Assembly: GCA_025361565.1 (NCBI GenBank)
Contig: JANYKN010000145.1
Location: forward strand, 1 to 33,848
Length of the DNA stretch: 33,848 nt
From: Bacteroidota bacterium
GTDB taxonomy: Bacteria > Bacteroidota > Bacteroidia > Bacteroidales > NBLH01
Direction of reading: 5' to 3'
Shown here: in pieces, positions 8,692 through 16,880 of the stretch
How the letters are laid out: every line of letters starts with the position of its first letter
Position numbering within the stretch: the first letter of the stretch is position 1
Translations under genes and position numbers: made by a program
Notes under the pieces: model-generated
The model's input: the letters and a program-made list of their open reading frames with translations, nothing else
Databases searched by the model: none
Told to the model about the DNA's origin: nothing

Positions 8692-9612
8692 ATGATTAAA
8701 TCGATTTCAATCAAACTAGCATTGATAGCAGGCTTATTTATCTTTAGCAATCAGGCTTTCACTCAGCAGAGTAACCGGCAGTGGTGGAACAGTTTGCCCC
8801 CAGCCTGGAAACAGGTTTTCTATATAGATCAGTTTAAGGGTAAAGTAGTTGAACCTTCAGACGAAGATTTAGAACGTGTTGTAAAAACCAAAAGAATTAA
8901 TTGTTCCAAAAATAAAGATATTACAAATTTAAAGCCTTTGACTCAACTAGTTTTGCTTGAAAAGCTGAAGTGTTCTGATTGCCCGGGATTAACTGGCCTC
9001 GAAGGGATTGAAAATTTAACAAATCTACAGGAAGTAGATTGTTCAAATAATGATAACATTAGCAGCCTTAAGCCCCTGGAAATGCTAACAGGTCTTAAAA
9101 GGTTAAATTGTGGGAATACGATGGTCAAAAATTTACGGCCTCTGCTTAATTTGAGCAATCTTGAAGATCTTGATATTCATTTTGCAACTATAAATGAGCT
9201 TATTTTTATGAAAAATCTGAAAAGTCTTGTTAAATTAGATGTTTCAGACAATTCTACATTGTATTCAATTGAGGGAGTTGATGGTTTGACTAATTTAACT
9301 GAATTTGATTGTTCAAAAACTGATATTGAGGATTTGACCCCTCTGCAAAATTTGAAATTCTTGAAAATTTTAGATATTTCAAATACCCAGGTTTCAAATC
9401 TTAGGCCATTACAGACAGTTAAAACATTACAGGAAATTGACTGTACAAATACTAAAATAAGGAATATTAGATATTTGTATTCCCATACTAACCTATTGAT
9501 GATTGCTTTAAGAGGTACATTGATACCAAAGGAAGATTTAAAAGCAACAAAGGACGCTTTGTTGAAAGTTGTTTCCCAGCCAAGTAATTTTGTATTTGAT
9601 GCTGATTTTTGA
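8692..9612 (+). CDS. Exported leucine-rich-repeat protein
   Basis: A 306-residue protein with a signal peptide (MIKSISIKLALIAGLFIFSNQAFTQQ) and about eight leucine-rich repeats of 22-24 residues from residue ~60 to ~275, of the SDS22/internalin type: LTQLVLLEKLKCSDCPGL, IENLTNLQEVDCSNNDNI, LEMLTGLKRLNCGNTMV, LLNLSNLEDLDIHFATI, MKNLKSLVKLDVSDNSTL, VDGLTNLTEFDCSKTDI, LQNLKFLKILDISNTQV, LQTVKTLQEIDCTNTKI. Many repeats place Cys in the position before Ser/Asn that usually holds an Asn, giving a partial Cys ladder. There is a short N-terminal segment with WWNSLPPAWKQVF. No catalytic domain, T9SS domain or lipobox is seen. It is probably a periplasmic or surface binding protein with unknown ligand. 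Confidence 0.85.
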   Translation: MIKSISIKLALIAGLFIFSNQAFTQQSNRQWWNSLPPAWKQVFYIDQFKGKVVEPSDEDLERVVKTKRINCSKNKDITNLKPLTQLVLLEKLKCSDCPGLTGLEGIENLTNLQEVDCSNNDNISSLKPLEMLTGLKRLNCGNTMVKNLRPLLNLSNLEDLDIHFATINELIFMKNLKSLVKLDVSDNSTLYSIEGVDGLTNLTEFDCSKTDIEDLTPLQNLKFLKILDISNTQVSNLRPLQTVKTLQEIDCTNTKIRNIRYLYSHTNLLMIALRGTLIPKEDLKATKDALLKVVSQPSNFVFDADF

Positions 9613-9637
9613 TTCAGATAATTTATTTTGAACTTTT

Positions 9638-9682
9638 AATTTCAACTTTTCCTAGTCAAAGCTATAGAAAAGTTGAAATTTT
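9638..9682. terminator. Bidirectional terminator between convergent genes
   Basis: AATTTCAACTTTTC (9638-9651) and GAAAAGTTGAAATT (9667-9680) form a perfect 14-bp stem with a 15-base loop. It lies between the + strand LRR gene and the - strand subtilase gene, so it can stop transcription from both sides. Confidence 0.8.
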
Positions 9683-9729
9683 GCATTAAAATCCATTACC
9701 TCACAATTTTGAAACTAAGTTAATTTTGA

Positions 9730-11409
9730 TTAATACTTAATTATTTTTTTATTCAAAACAATATCGTTGGCTGTTAATCTTAAAATGTAAAGTCCATTTC
9801 TTAAACTATTGAAATCTTCAATCGACTGCATGCTTAGGTTGTTTTTTAAGTCATGGATCTCTTTGTTCCAAACCATTTTCCCTTGTACGTCAAATAGTTC
9901 GATATTCATATCATAAGGTACACTTATCAGTTTGCTGAGAAATTCTACATTAATTGAATTTTTAAATGGATTTGGGAAAACATTGATGCTACCTGGTACC
10001 TTCTGATCATTATAGCCCATTGTATTCAGATAAATATGTGCTGCATAAATATCAGGAATTCCATATCCTAAGCTGCTGTCCGGCATGCTAAATTGAGTGG
10101 AGCTGCGTTTAATTACATCAATAATTTCCATATTATTTAACTGAGGATGTGCCTGCCAAAGACAAGCTACCAAGCCTGCCATGATAGGTGATGAAAAGGA
10201 GGTGCCGGAAGCATAGGTTACTTGGCCATTGGCACCGGAAACCACAGCTGGTAAACCTAATGCGCACACATCAGGTTTAATTCGTTTATCGGAACTGGGA
10301 CCATAAGAACTGAAATATGCTCTTTTTCCATCCCTCATAATTGCCCCAATTGTCAATACACTATCAGCATCAGCAGGAGCTGAAATATAATGCCAACTAT
10401 TTGAGCCTTCGTTTCCTGCAGCGATTACAACCAAAATGCCTTTTCTTGCGGCAATATCGGCACCTCTGCTAATCATTGTCGTATTGCCGTCCATATCTGC
10501 ATAAGTATGGCTGGTGGTGTTGTCATCAAAATTATTATATCCAAGTGAGCTGTTTATCATATCAACACCAACACTATCGGCAAATTCGGCAGCACAAACC
10601 CAGTTATGCTCTTCAATAATGTATTCACTCTCGGTTTGTTCCGATCTTAATAACCAATAGGAAGCTTTTGGTGCAGTACCCAACAGTTGTCCTGGAATAT
10701 TTCCTGCCATTGTAGAAAGAACCATCATACCATGAGTTTCAGTATCATAAACTTCTAGATCACCATCCACAAAGTCCCGTGTTCCAAGTATTTGATGATT
10801 TATTCTCAGGCTGTCAAAAGCTGGTAATTCATTTACTTTATAAAAACCTCCATCCAATATGGCAATTTGTACGCCTTGTCCCTGATAACCTGCCTGATGC
10901 ATTAATTGTCCGTTGTGTAATTTTATTTGAGTATAAGAGTTTCCATATTGTAATGCAAGACTTGAATCAATGGATTGAATTCCAAATTGCTTCAATTGTG
11001 ATTTTACCAATAAGTTTTTCTTTTTGTTCAAATCTTTTTTCATATTAAAACCACTTGATTTAACAAATGAAAACTTGTTAACTTTCTTGATTAATAAGGA
11101 ATCAGCCGAGAAAACGCTGACTGAGTTAAGCCATTTTGATACATTGACAATTTTAAAACCCAAATTTTTGAGGCTGTCTATATAAGTTTGATTAACAGGT
11201 AAATCTTTTTCATCAATTGGGATATTGTATCTTGTCCTTCTTGCAATGGAGCGCTGGGATAAGAATTTTTCCGGTTTTGCAATGGAGTATTTTGAATTTT
11301 TTTTATCGGCAAAATTAACAAGATAGTGTCCGGGTGAAATTTGTGCTAACCCTATTTTTGAAATTAACAAAATCAGAATTAAAAGAGAAATCTTTCTTAT
11401 TTGGATCAT
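9730..11409 (-). CDS. Secreted S8 subtilisin-like serine protease with T9SS C-terminal domain
   Basis: A 559-residue subtilase with a signal peptide (IRKISLLILILLISKIGLAQ). An inhibitor-like propeptide spans about 25-145 (the YLVNFADKK ... LSQRSIARR pattern is typical of Bacteroidota S8 proteases). The catalytic domain spans ~150-470. Catalytic residues are Asp186 (IAILDGGFY), His226 (ETHGMMVLSTMAG), oxyanion Asn333 (VIAAGNEGS) and Ser404 (SGTSFSSPIMAG). The final ~80 residues form a type A T9SS sorting domain (INVFPNPFKNSINVEF ... LRNGLYILRLTAND ... KKIIKY). The Asp box is DGG rather than the usual DTG/DSG, which is common in this Bacteroidota subgroup. With the M14 enzyme it suggests extracellular protein degradation. 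It is convergent with the LRR gene and transcribed alone. Confidence 0.95.
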   Translation of the reverse strand: MIQIRKISLLILILLISKIGLAQISPGHYLVNFADKKNSKYSIAKPEKFLSQRSIARRTRYNIPIDEKDLPVNQTYIDSLKNLGFKIVNVSKWLNSVSVFSADSLLIKKVNKFSFVKSSGFNMKKDLNKKKNLLVKSQLKQFGIQSIDSSLALQYGNSYTQIKLHNGQLMHQAGYQGQGVQIAILDGGFYKVNELPAFDSLRINHQILGTRDFVDGDLEVYDTETHGMMVLSTMAGNIPGQLLGTAPKASYWLLRSEQTESEYIIEEHNWVCAAEFADSVGVDMINSSLGYNNFDDNTTSHTYADMDGNTTMISRGADIAARKGILVVIAAGNEGSNSWHYISAPADADSVLTIGAIMRDGKRAYFSSYGPSSDKRIKPDVCALGLPAVVSGANGQVTYASGTSFSSPIMAGLVACLWQAHPQLNNMEIIDVIKRSSTQFSMPDSSLGYGIPDIYAAHIYLNTMGYNDQKVPGSINVFPNPFKNSINVEFLSKLISVPYDMNIELFDVQGKMVWNKEIHDLKNNLSMQSIEDFNSLRNGLYILRLTANDIVLNKKIIKY

Positions 11410-11545
11410 AACTTATGTTTTAAATATAAAATGCATATTGTTTGAAACGAAAACAAGCTTCAAACAGTATGCAAGATAACTAAAAAAATGAAATTACAGG
11501 AATGGTTATATGAAAGAGTATGAGCCAGTTTTTGATTTAAACTCT

Positions 11546-14500
11546 CTATTTAAAGGCTTTTTCAGGCATTCCATCACCCTTCATTCCAAGTCTTTCGAAA
11601 TAAGCTGGAACAGTTTTGCCCATTAATTTGTCCACATACATTTTTGCAAGATATTGTCCAAGCATAAAACCTTGTCCACGCAATCCTACGAATAAGCCTT
11701 GTTCGGGATCGATAATCATTCGGGGTTCCACATAATAACCTGCCCAAATGGCTTGGAACCCTACCGACGATAGTTCAGGCAACCAATCCACAAATACTTC
11801 CGATACAATTTCAAGAAAATCCTTTGAATTGATTTTCAGATTTTTATCAGCCTCCAATGCTTCAATGGCAGGTGAAGCGCATCCAATTATTTGACCGGTT
11901 TCAGCAAGTTGTTGTCCATACACTGCGGTAAATCCTTTGTAAACACGCCTGTCAATTATCATTGGCAATGGTATGCCATTCACGCCCATCATCGGTAAGC
12001 GGCGGGTGATAAATGCCTGGTGTTTTACAGGGAAAATGCCCGTTTCAAGTCCCAATTGTTTTGCGAATTTTGCACCTTCTGGTCCTAATGCATTGATGAA
12101 TATTTCAGTTTGGTATTCGATATATTCCTTTTCGTGAGTTTGAACAAGGATTTTATAAAGATTTTCCTCTTTACGGATATCGATCAATTTGCAATCTTCA
12201 AGTACATTCCCTCCATTGCTTATGCCAAGTCTTCTTATCAAATCTACCACTTTCCCAGGTGTAGCTTGCCAGCAATTTTTTGCAATCAAAGCAGCCTGGT
12301 ACTTTGAAAGATTTGGATTTATAAATGGCGAAATGTATTTTCCAAAATCTTTTGGCTCAATCATTTGTGCATCGGACCATGCCATAGAAGCTTCGAGTGC
12401 GTTGTACATGGCTTGATCGTGAGCAAAAGTTACATAATCAATTGGGTGAAAATCAACATTCTGAATTTTTTGCAATGATTTAAAAATTTCCAGGTTTTGA
12501 ACCGCAATATCCGAGAGTTCCGGAACGCTGAAATTTGGCCTTCCACCAGCAATATTCCGCCATGATGCTCCCCTTCCAAAATTGATCAGAACAGGTTTTT
12601 GACCAGCTTCGGCCAAATAGCGGAACAAGGCACTTCCGCCAATACCTCCCCCTGCAACCAACGAATTGACTTTGATTATTTTAGGTGTATTTTTGTGAGA
12701 AAGGGCAATTATTTTTTCTTTTCCTCCATTGGGATAAAGATCGCCCAACGAAACTTGATTTGATAAAGGGCCTCGTGGTGTTGCATTTCCTACCAAAGAA
12801 ATATCATAAGGCTTTAAAATCTGGCTCAATCTTTTGATGCAACGTTTTCCACGACAGGCACCCATTCCCAATCGGGTTGTGTGTTTTACTTCATCAACCG
12901 AAATAAACTTTCGAACTCCAACTACTTCAAGGATTTCAGCCAATCGAACATCATCACAATGACAGATATAAGTTTCAGCTTCCACTTTTTCGTGAAATGC
13001 TTTTAACTCAAGAGTTTCTTTGTAATTGTTTTTGGAAATAAAACCTCTTGCCGATGTTAAAGCTTCTCCATTAAGATTGAGCGATTTAACTCTGGCAATA
13101 TTGGTTTTGTTCGGCTTTTTTAATACTTTTTCAATAATTCCTTCGCCAAGTATTTTTCCTTGATTATCAACAATATAGACCTCCGATTTTTCATCTACTT
13201 GGTATTCAATCGGCAAGAAAAGCCAATCTTTTTTAATATTGTACCCAAAAATAGCAAGCCCCGGACATTGGTAAACACAATCCATACAACCGATGCATTT
13301 GTCGAAATTGAGCTGTGGAACTGTGCTTGTTGATGTTTTGGTAATGGCATCGTGGGGGCAAGCAAATTCGCATGGATTGCATGCAAATCCATACAGGCAG
13401 TCGATTAGCACAAAAGGTTTTTCATTTAGTCTGTTTTTGGATGGGAAATGAGGCTTTTCTATTACTTTTACAGGATGTTGTTGAGAGTCAATGTATTCCT
13501 TTGAGGTGGCCAGATAATCATCGTAATTGTAATTTTCCTGCATCTCTTCCAGAATTTCATATGCAACTTGTTTGCCTCGAACAACCGCACTTGTGCCTTC
13601 TCCAATTCTAATAGCATCACCGGCCCCATAAACCTGGCGCCCAAATATCTCTTTACCTTTGATCAGCAATTGATCATCGGCTACCAAACCGGTACAAATA
13701 TTAATGGCATCAATATCGGTAATGATTTTTTCCTTGCCTGGGATGGGCACAAAATTCTCACATTCTGCTACTACCGCGCCAATTATGCCCGTTTTGTCTT
13801 CGTTGGGGATTGCTTTTAATAGAATATGAGATAAAATTACCGGAATACCCAAACGCCTAACACGATTTGCTTGAACAGGAAATCCCCCTTCACGCGGCAT
13901 AGCTTCAATAATTGCTTTTACATTAGCGCCAGCTTGAATTAGCTGATAGGATGTTAAATAGCCAATATTTCCAGCACCAACAGTCAATACATTTTTGCCC
14001 AATAGGGTAAACTCATTGTTCATCATTTTCTGAACAACGGCAGCAGTATAAACACCCGGTAAATCATCGTTTTCGAAAGCAGGCATAAAAGGAACTGCAC
14101 CAGTTGCAATTACAAGATATTCAACATCTACATAATAAATTTCTTCGGTTACTATATTTTTAATTGCCAATCGTTTTCCTTCCAAAATATCCCAAACGGT
14201 TGAATTCAGGAAAATACCATCATGATTATCGCCAGCTAATGTTTTAGCAATATCAAAACCACGCATTCCTCCAAATTTCTGTTCCTTTTCGAAAAAGAAA
14301 AACTGGTGGGTTTGCATCAAAAACTGTCCACCAATTTTATCGTTGTTGTCAATAACAATATTATCAATGTTATGTTTGTTCAATTCTTCTCGGGTTGCAA
14401 GCCCGGCAGGCCCTGCACCAATAATGGCCACCCTGGTCTTGTATACACTTATGCCGTTTTGTTTCTGATATTCCGAAACCGTTGGACTATAATCTTTTGG

Positions 14501-14779
14501 GACCTCATTTACCGTTTTTACACCATCTACTTTGGTGATACAAATGCGTTTTAGTTGACCATCTACTAACATTTCGCAGGCGCCGCATTTACCAATACCG
14601 CATTCGAGGCTTCTATTCCTGTTTTGTAAGCTTTTGCTGTGAACTGGATATCCTGCCTGGTGAAGGGCAGCAGCAATTGTAAAACCTTTTTCACCTTCGA
14701 TGATTTTTCCTTCGTATAAAAAATTGACTTTTTCGTTAGAAACGATTTCAAGTATCGGGTGTTCATTTATTTTATACAT
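11546..14779 (-). CDS. Multi-domain flavin/iron-sulfur amino-acid-type dehydrogenase (fusion of three subunits)
   Basis: A 1077-residue soluble redox protein. In order: an N-terminal 2Fe-2S domain (Cys60, 65, 68, 80; CGIGKCGAC); an FAD/NAD(P) disulfide-reductase-fold domain from GAGPAGLATR (121-130), with a second dinucleotide motif TVGAGNIGY near 268; a two-cluster 4Fe-4S ferredoxin domain at ~458-510 (CNPCEFACP, CIGCMDCVYQCPG); a BFD-like 2Fe-2S domain at ~605-660 (CHCDD ... MGACRGKRC); and a C-terminal DAO-type FAD domain from ~705 (VAGGGIGGSALF) to the end. These modules are normally separate subunits of HCN synthase (HcnABC), opine oxidase and dye-linked proline dehydrogenases. The DAO domain should oxidise an amine or amino acid and pass electrons along the chain. 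The substrate cannot be told from sequence. Confidence 0.85.
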   Translation of the reverse strand: MYKINEHPILEIVSNEKVNFLYEGKIIEGEKGFTIAAALHQAGYPVHSKSLQNRNRSLECGIGKCGACEMLVDGQLKRICITKVDGVKTVNEVPKDYSPTVSEYQKQNGISVYKTRVAIIGAGPAGLATREELNKHNIDNIVIDNNDKIGGQFLMQTHQFFFFEKEQKFGGMRGFDIAKTLAGDNHDGIFLNSTVWDILEGKRLAIKNIVTEEIYYVDVEYLVIATGAVPFMPAFENDDLPGVYTAAVVQKMMNNEFTLLGKNVLTVGAGNIGYLTSYQLIQAGANVKAIIEAMPREGGFPVQANRVRRLGIPVILSHILLKAIPNEDKTGIIGAVVAECENFVPIPGKEKIITDIDAINICTGLVADDQLLIKGKEIFGRQVYGAGDAIRIGEGTSAVVRGKQVAYEILEEMQENYNYDDYLATSKEYIDSQQHPVKVIEKPHFPSKNRLNEKPFVLIDCLYGFACNPCEFACPHDAITKTSTSTVPQLNFDKCIGCMDCVYQCPGLAIFGYNIKKDWLFLPIEYQVDEKSEVYIVDNQGKILGEGIIEKVLKKPNKTNIARVKSLNLNGEALTSARGFISKNNYKETLELKAFHEKVEAETYICHCDDVRLAEILEVVGVRKFISVDEVKHTTRLGMGACRGKRCIKRLSQILKPYDISLVGNATPRGPLSNQVSLGDLYPNGGKEKIIALSHKNTPKIIKVNSLVAGGGIGGSALFRYLAEAGQKPVLINFGRGASWRNIAGGRPNFSVPELSDIAVQNLEIFKSLQKIQNVDFHPIDYVTFAHDQAMYNALEASMAWSDAQMIEPKDFGKYISPFINPNLSKYQAALIAKNCWQATPGKVVDLIRRLGISNGGNVLEDCKLIDIRKEENLYKILVQTHEKEYIEYQTEIFINALGPEGAKFAKQLGLETGIFPVKHQAFITRRLPMMGVNGIPLPMIIDRRVYKGFTAVYGQQLAETGQIIGCASPAIEALEADKNLKINSKDFLEIVSEVFVDWLPELSSVGFQAIWAGYYVEPRMIIDPEQGLFVGLRGQGFMLGQYLAKMYVDKLMGKTVPAYFERLGMKGDGMPEKAFK

Positions 14780-15048
14780 GATGCGGCTTTTTTTATATTA
14801 TAATATGGAGTAAGCAAAATTAGCATTCAATATGCTATATTTTCATGACCTTTATCAAGACAAAAAGTGATTTTGAACAGGTTTTCAAGTAGCTCAACAT
14901 TTATGTTGAGTCGTGAGAAATATATTCAAATATTGAGATTCTGAAACATTGAAATTATCCTTGTCTAATTTTAAACAATTGATTAATTGTTAAATAAATT
15001 AGTTTTTAGAATAAGGAATTGAATATTTCATTAAAAATAGAGCAATCA
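14780..15048. promoter_or_regulatory. Divergent intergenic region with palindromes
   Basis: About 300 bp between the flavoprotein gene (-) and tRNA-Pro (+). On the minus strand TAATTTTG (plus-strand CAAAATTA, 14815-14822) is a good -7 element for the flavoprotein gene, 36 bases before its ATG. Directly upstream of that is AGCAT-TCAAT-ATGCT (14822-14836). At 14893-14910 is an 18-bp palindrome, CTCAACATTTATGTTGAG. Either could be a regulator site for the flavoprotein gene. Confidence 0.5.
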
Positions 15049-15079
15049 TTTGTAGATTAACCACAATATGTTAATTTTG
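15049..15079 (+). promoter_or_regulatory. Bacteroidota-type promoter of tRNA-Pro
   Basis: TTTG at 15049-15052 and TAATTTTG at 15072-15079 are 19 bases apart, matching the Bacteroidota sigma-A pattern TTTG-N19/21-TAnnTTTG. The predicted transcript start is a few bases before the mature tRNA 5' end at 15089. Confidence 0.8.
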
Positions 15080-15088
15080 CACGAAATT

Positions 15089-15162
15089 CGGGGTGTGGCG
15101 CAGTTGGCTAGCGTACTTGCATGGGGTGCAAGGGGTCGGAAGTTCGAGTCTTCTCACCCCGA
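15089..15162 (+). tRNA. tRNA-Pro, anticodon GGG
   Basis: A complete cloverleaf. Acceptor stem CGGGGTG/CACCCCG with C1-G72 typical of proline tRNAs, T8, D-arm GCGC...GCGT with loop AGTTGGCTA, anticodon stem CTTGC/GCAAG with loop ATGGGGT (anticodon GGG), and T-arm GGAAG-TTCGAGT-CTTCT. The discriminator is A15162. The following bases are CAA, so CCA is not fully encoded. An integrase gene lies 285 bases downstream, marking the 3' end as the likely insertion site of the island. Confidence 0.95.
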
Positions 15163-15185
15163 CAAAACGGGAACTATCCCAAATC

Positions 15186-15229
15186 AAAAGCCTGCAAATT
15201 GTATGATTTGCAGGCTTTTGCATTTTTTG
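15186..15229 (+). terminator. Strong rho-independent terminator after tRNA-Pro
   Basis: AAAAGCCTGCAAAT and ATTTGCAGGCTTTT form a perfect 14-bp stem with loop TGTATG, followed by GCATTTTTT. Confidence 0.9.
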
Positions 15230-15275
15230 TAAATCAATTCGAATTGAACTATTTCAGCAGATATGAGAACTAAAC

Positions 15276-15412
15276 GGTGAACCAAATTAATATTTAATTT
15301 AGTTCACCAGAAACGATGCAAATTGCATTAAATCAATACAATACATCGTTTTATTTGGTCTTGTTTGATTGAGTTTGGAGGTCTTTTCTGGAATCTTTCC
15401 AGTGAACCAAAA
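15276..15412. repeat. Inverted and direct repeats upstream of the integrase gene (possible arm/att sites)
   Basis: GGTGAACCAAATTAA (15276-15290) and TTAATTTAGTTCACC (15294-15308) are inverted copies with one mismatch. A third, direct copy, GTGAACCAAAA, lies at 15402-15412. Nested with them, AAACGATG (15311-15318) and CATCGTTT (15344-15351) are perfect inverted 8-mers. Repeats of this kind between a tRNA end and an integrase gene are typical for arm-type integrase or excisionase binding sites. The role is inferred. Confidence 0.6.
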
Positions 15413-15446
15413 CAATTAATAACAAAAACTCAAAAGCTGAATTGTC

Positions 15447-16703
15447 ATGAGAACAAAAAACACCTTCGGAGTGCAGTTTATAACTCGCTCAAACAAAGCA
15501 AGAAACGGATTATTGCCACTTTATGCCAGGATTTCTGTTGATAGTCGCCGTATTGAAATTTCACTTAAACAGTTCATCCACCCCGACAATTGGAATAGCG
15601 AAAAAGGCCAAGCAAGGGGGAAAACAGATGAAATCCGTAATTTAAATACCTTTTTGGAGCAGGTTCGAAGCCGGTTAACAGAATGTTACCAGGAACTGGT
15701 TTTAAAGAAAAAACAAGTTACAGCTGATGCAGTAAAAAACCTTTTTTGCGGTTTGGAGGAAAAAGAACATTCATTAATGTCTGTCTTTGAATACCACAAT
15801 ACAGAAATGAAAACTACCCTGGAATGGGGGACACAAAAAAATTATTTTACAACCAGGAGATATTTGGAAGAATTTCTGAAGGCAAAATTAAAAACTTCTG
15901 ATATTTACCTCTCTCAGTTGAGCTATAAGTTTCTGACAGACTATGTGCAATTCATGAAAACCTATGTTCCAAAGGACCAGAAATTGCCTTGTGGTCATAA
16001 TACAATCATGAAGCACATCGAGAGATTGAGAAAAGTAGTAAACATGTCCATTAAAAATGAGTGGTTGGATAGAGATCCATTTCAAAAATTCAAATCATCA
16101 TTTATTAAAAACAACAGGCAATTTCTCACTTCAGAAGAATTAGAGACAATTGAGCAAAAAGAATTCAAGATTGAAAGGCTCCAATTTGCAAAAGATTTAT
16201 TTATATTTAGTTGTTATACCGGCCTGGCTTATATTGATGTCTTTGAATTGACCCCTCAGAATATTACACTTGGGATTGATGGAGCTTATTGGATTAGTAC
16301 AAAACGCCATAAAACAGATATTTCTGTTTTAATACCGATTCTCCCGGTTCCGCTCGGTATTATCGAAAAGTACAAAACCAATCCCAGGGTATTGGCTGCA
16401 GGCAAAATTTTACCAGTATACTCAAATCAAAAGCTCAATGCCTACCTTAAAGAAATTGCCGATTTATGCGGAATCACAAAACCATTAACTTTCCATATTG
16501 CCAGGCATACTTTTGCAACTACGGTTACGCTTACAAACGGTGTCCCCATCGAGTCAGTCAGTTCAATGTTGGGCCATACAAGTATCAGGACTACACAGAT
16601 ATACGCAAAGGTCATCCAGAGAAAAGTCAGCGAAGACATGAAAGCTCTACGTGATAAATTAAATGGACAATTGGTTAAACCTAAGCTGATTAAGCAATGT
16701 TAG
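15447..16703 (+). CDS. CTnDOT-like tyrosine recombinase (integrase)
   Basis: A 418-residue site-specific recombinase. The N-terminal arm-binding domain is of the Bacteroidota type (SRRIEISLKQFIHPDNWN). A SAM-like core-binding domain spans about 110-215. The catalytic domain has HIARH (His350, Arg353), LGHTSIRTTQIYAKV with His377 and the nucleophile Tyr386, and Lys in the ISTKRHKT hairpin. The first catalytic Arg is replaced: the box reads CYTGLAYIDVFEL where lambda-type enzymes have TGLR. IntDOT and its relatives lack this Arg too, so the enzyme is probably active. It should integrate the element, most likely at the adjacent tRNA-Pro. A terminator follows at 16821. Confidence 0.95.
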   Translation: MRTKNTFGVQFITRSNKARNGLLPLYARISVDSRRIEISLKQFIHPDNWNSEKGQARGKTDEIRNLNTFLEQVRSRLTECYQELVLKKKQVTADAVKNLFCGLEEKEHSLMSVFEYHNTEMKTTLEWGTQKNYFTTRRYLEEFLKAKLKTSDIYLSQLSYKFLTDYVQFMKTYVPKDQKLPCGHNTIMKHIERLRKVVNMSIKNEWLDRDPFQKFKSSFIKNNRQFLTSEELETIEQKEFKIERLQFAKDLFIFSCYTGLAYIDVFELTPQNITLGIDGAYWISTKRHKTDISVLIPILPVPLGIIEKYKTNPRVLAAGKILPVYSNQKLNAYLKEIADLCGITKPLTFHIARHTFATTVTLTNGVPIESVSSMLGHTSIRTTQIYAKVIQRKVSEDMKALRDKLNGQLVKPKLIKQC

Positions 16704-16820
16704 TTTTTTTTAACAATATTTTAGATTCAATAGAACTAATTTTATTTGATGTTCTTTGAGCTTAAATAGTGAAGAAGGATATTGGGGATGAAGGAATAAT
16801 TATTTGAACATTAATTATTT

Positions 16821-16863
16821 ACCCGCTTTATAATTTGATATAATTTAAAGCGGGTTTTTTATT
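16821..16863 (+). terminator. Rho-independent terminator (possible attenuator) before the RteC-type gene
   Basis: ACCCGCTTTA and TAAAGCGGGT form a perfect 10-bp stem followed by six Ts, only 20 bases before the ATG of the next gene. The GGGTTTTT at its 3' side (16852-16859) can instead pair with AAAAACCC (16868-16875), so the terminator and a second hairpin exclude each other. Confidence 0.8.
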
Positions 16864-16880
16864 TAACAAAAACCCTTAAA

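Noticed and set aside
15573-15590. CACCCCGACAA inside the integrase gene matches the tRNA-Pro 3' end (possible attachment site copy).
   Set aside because: Only about 11 bases match, it encodes the normal HPDN part of the integrase family, and it lies inside the element rather than at its far end.
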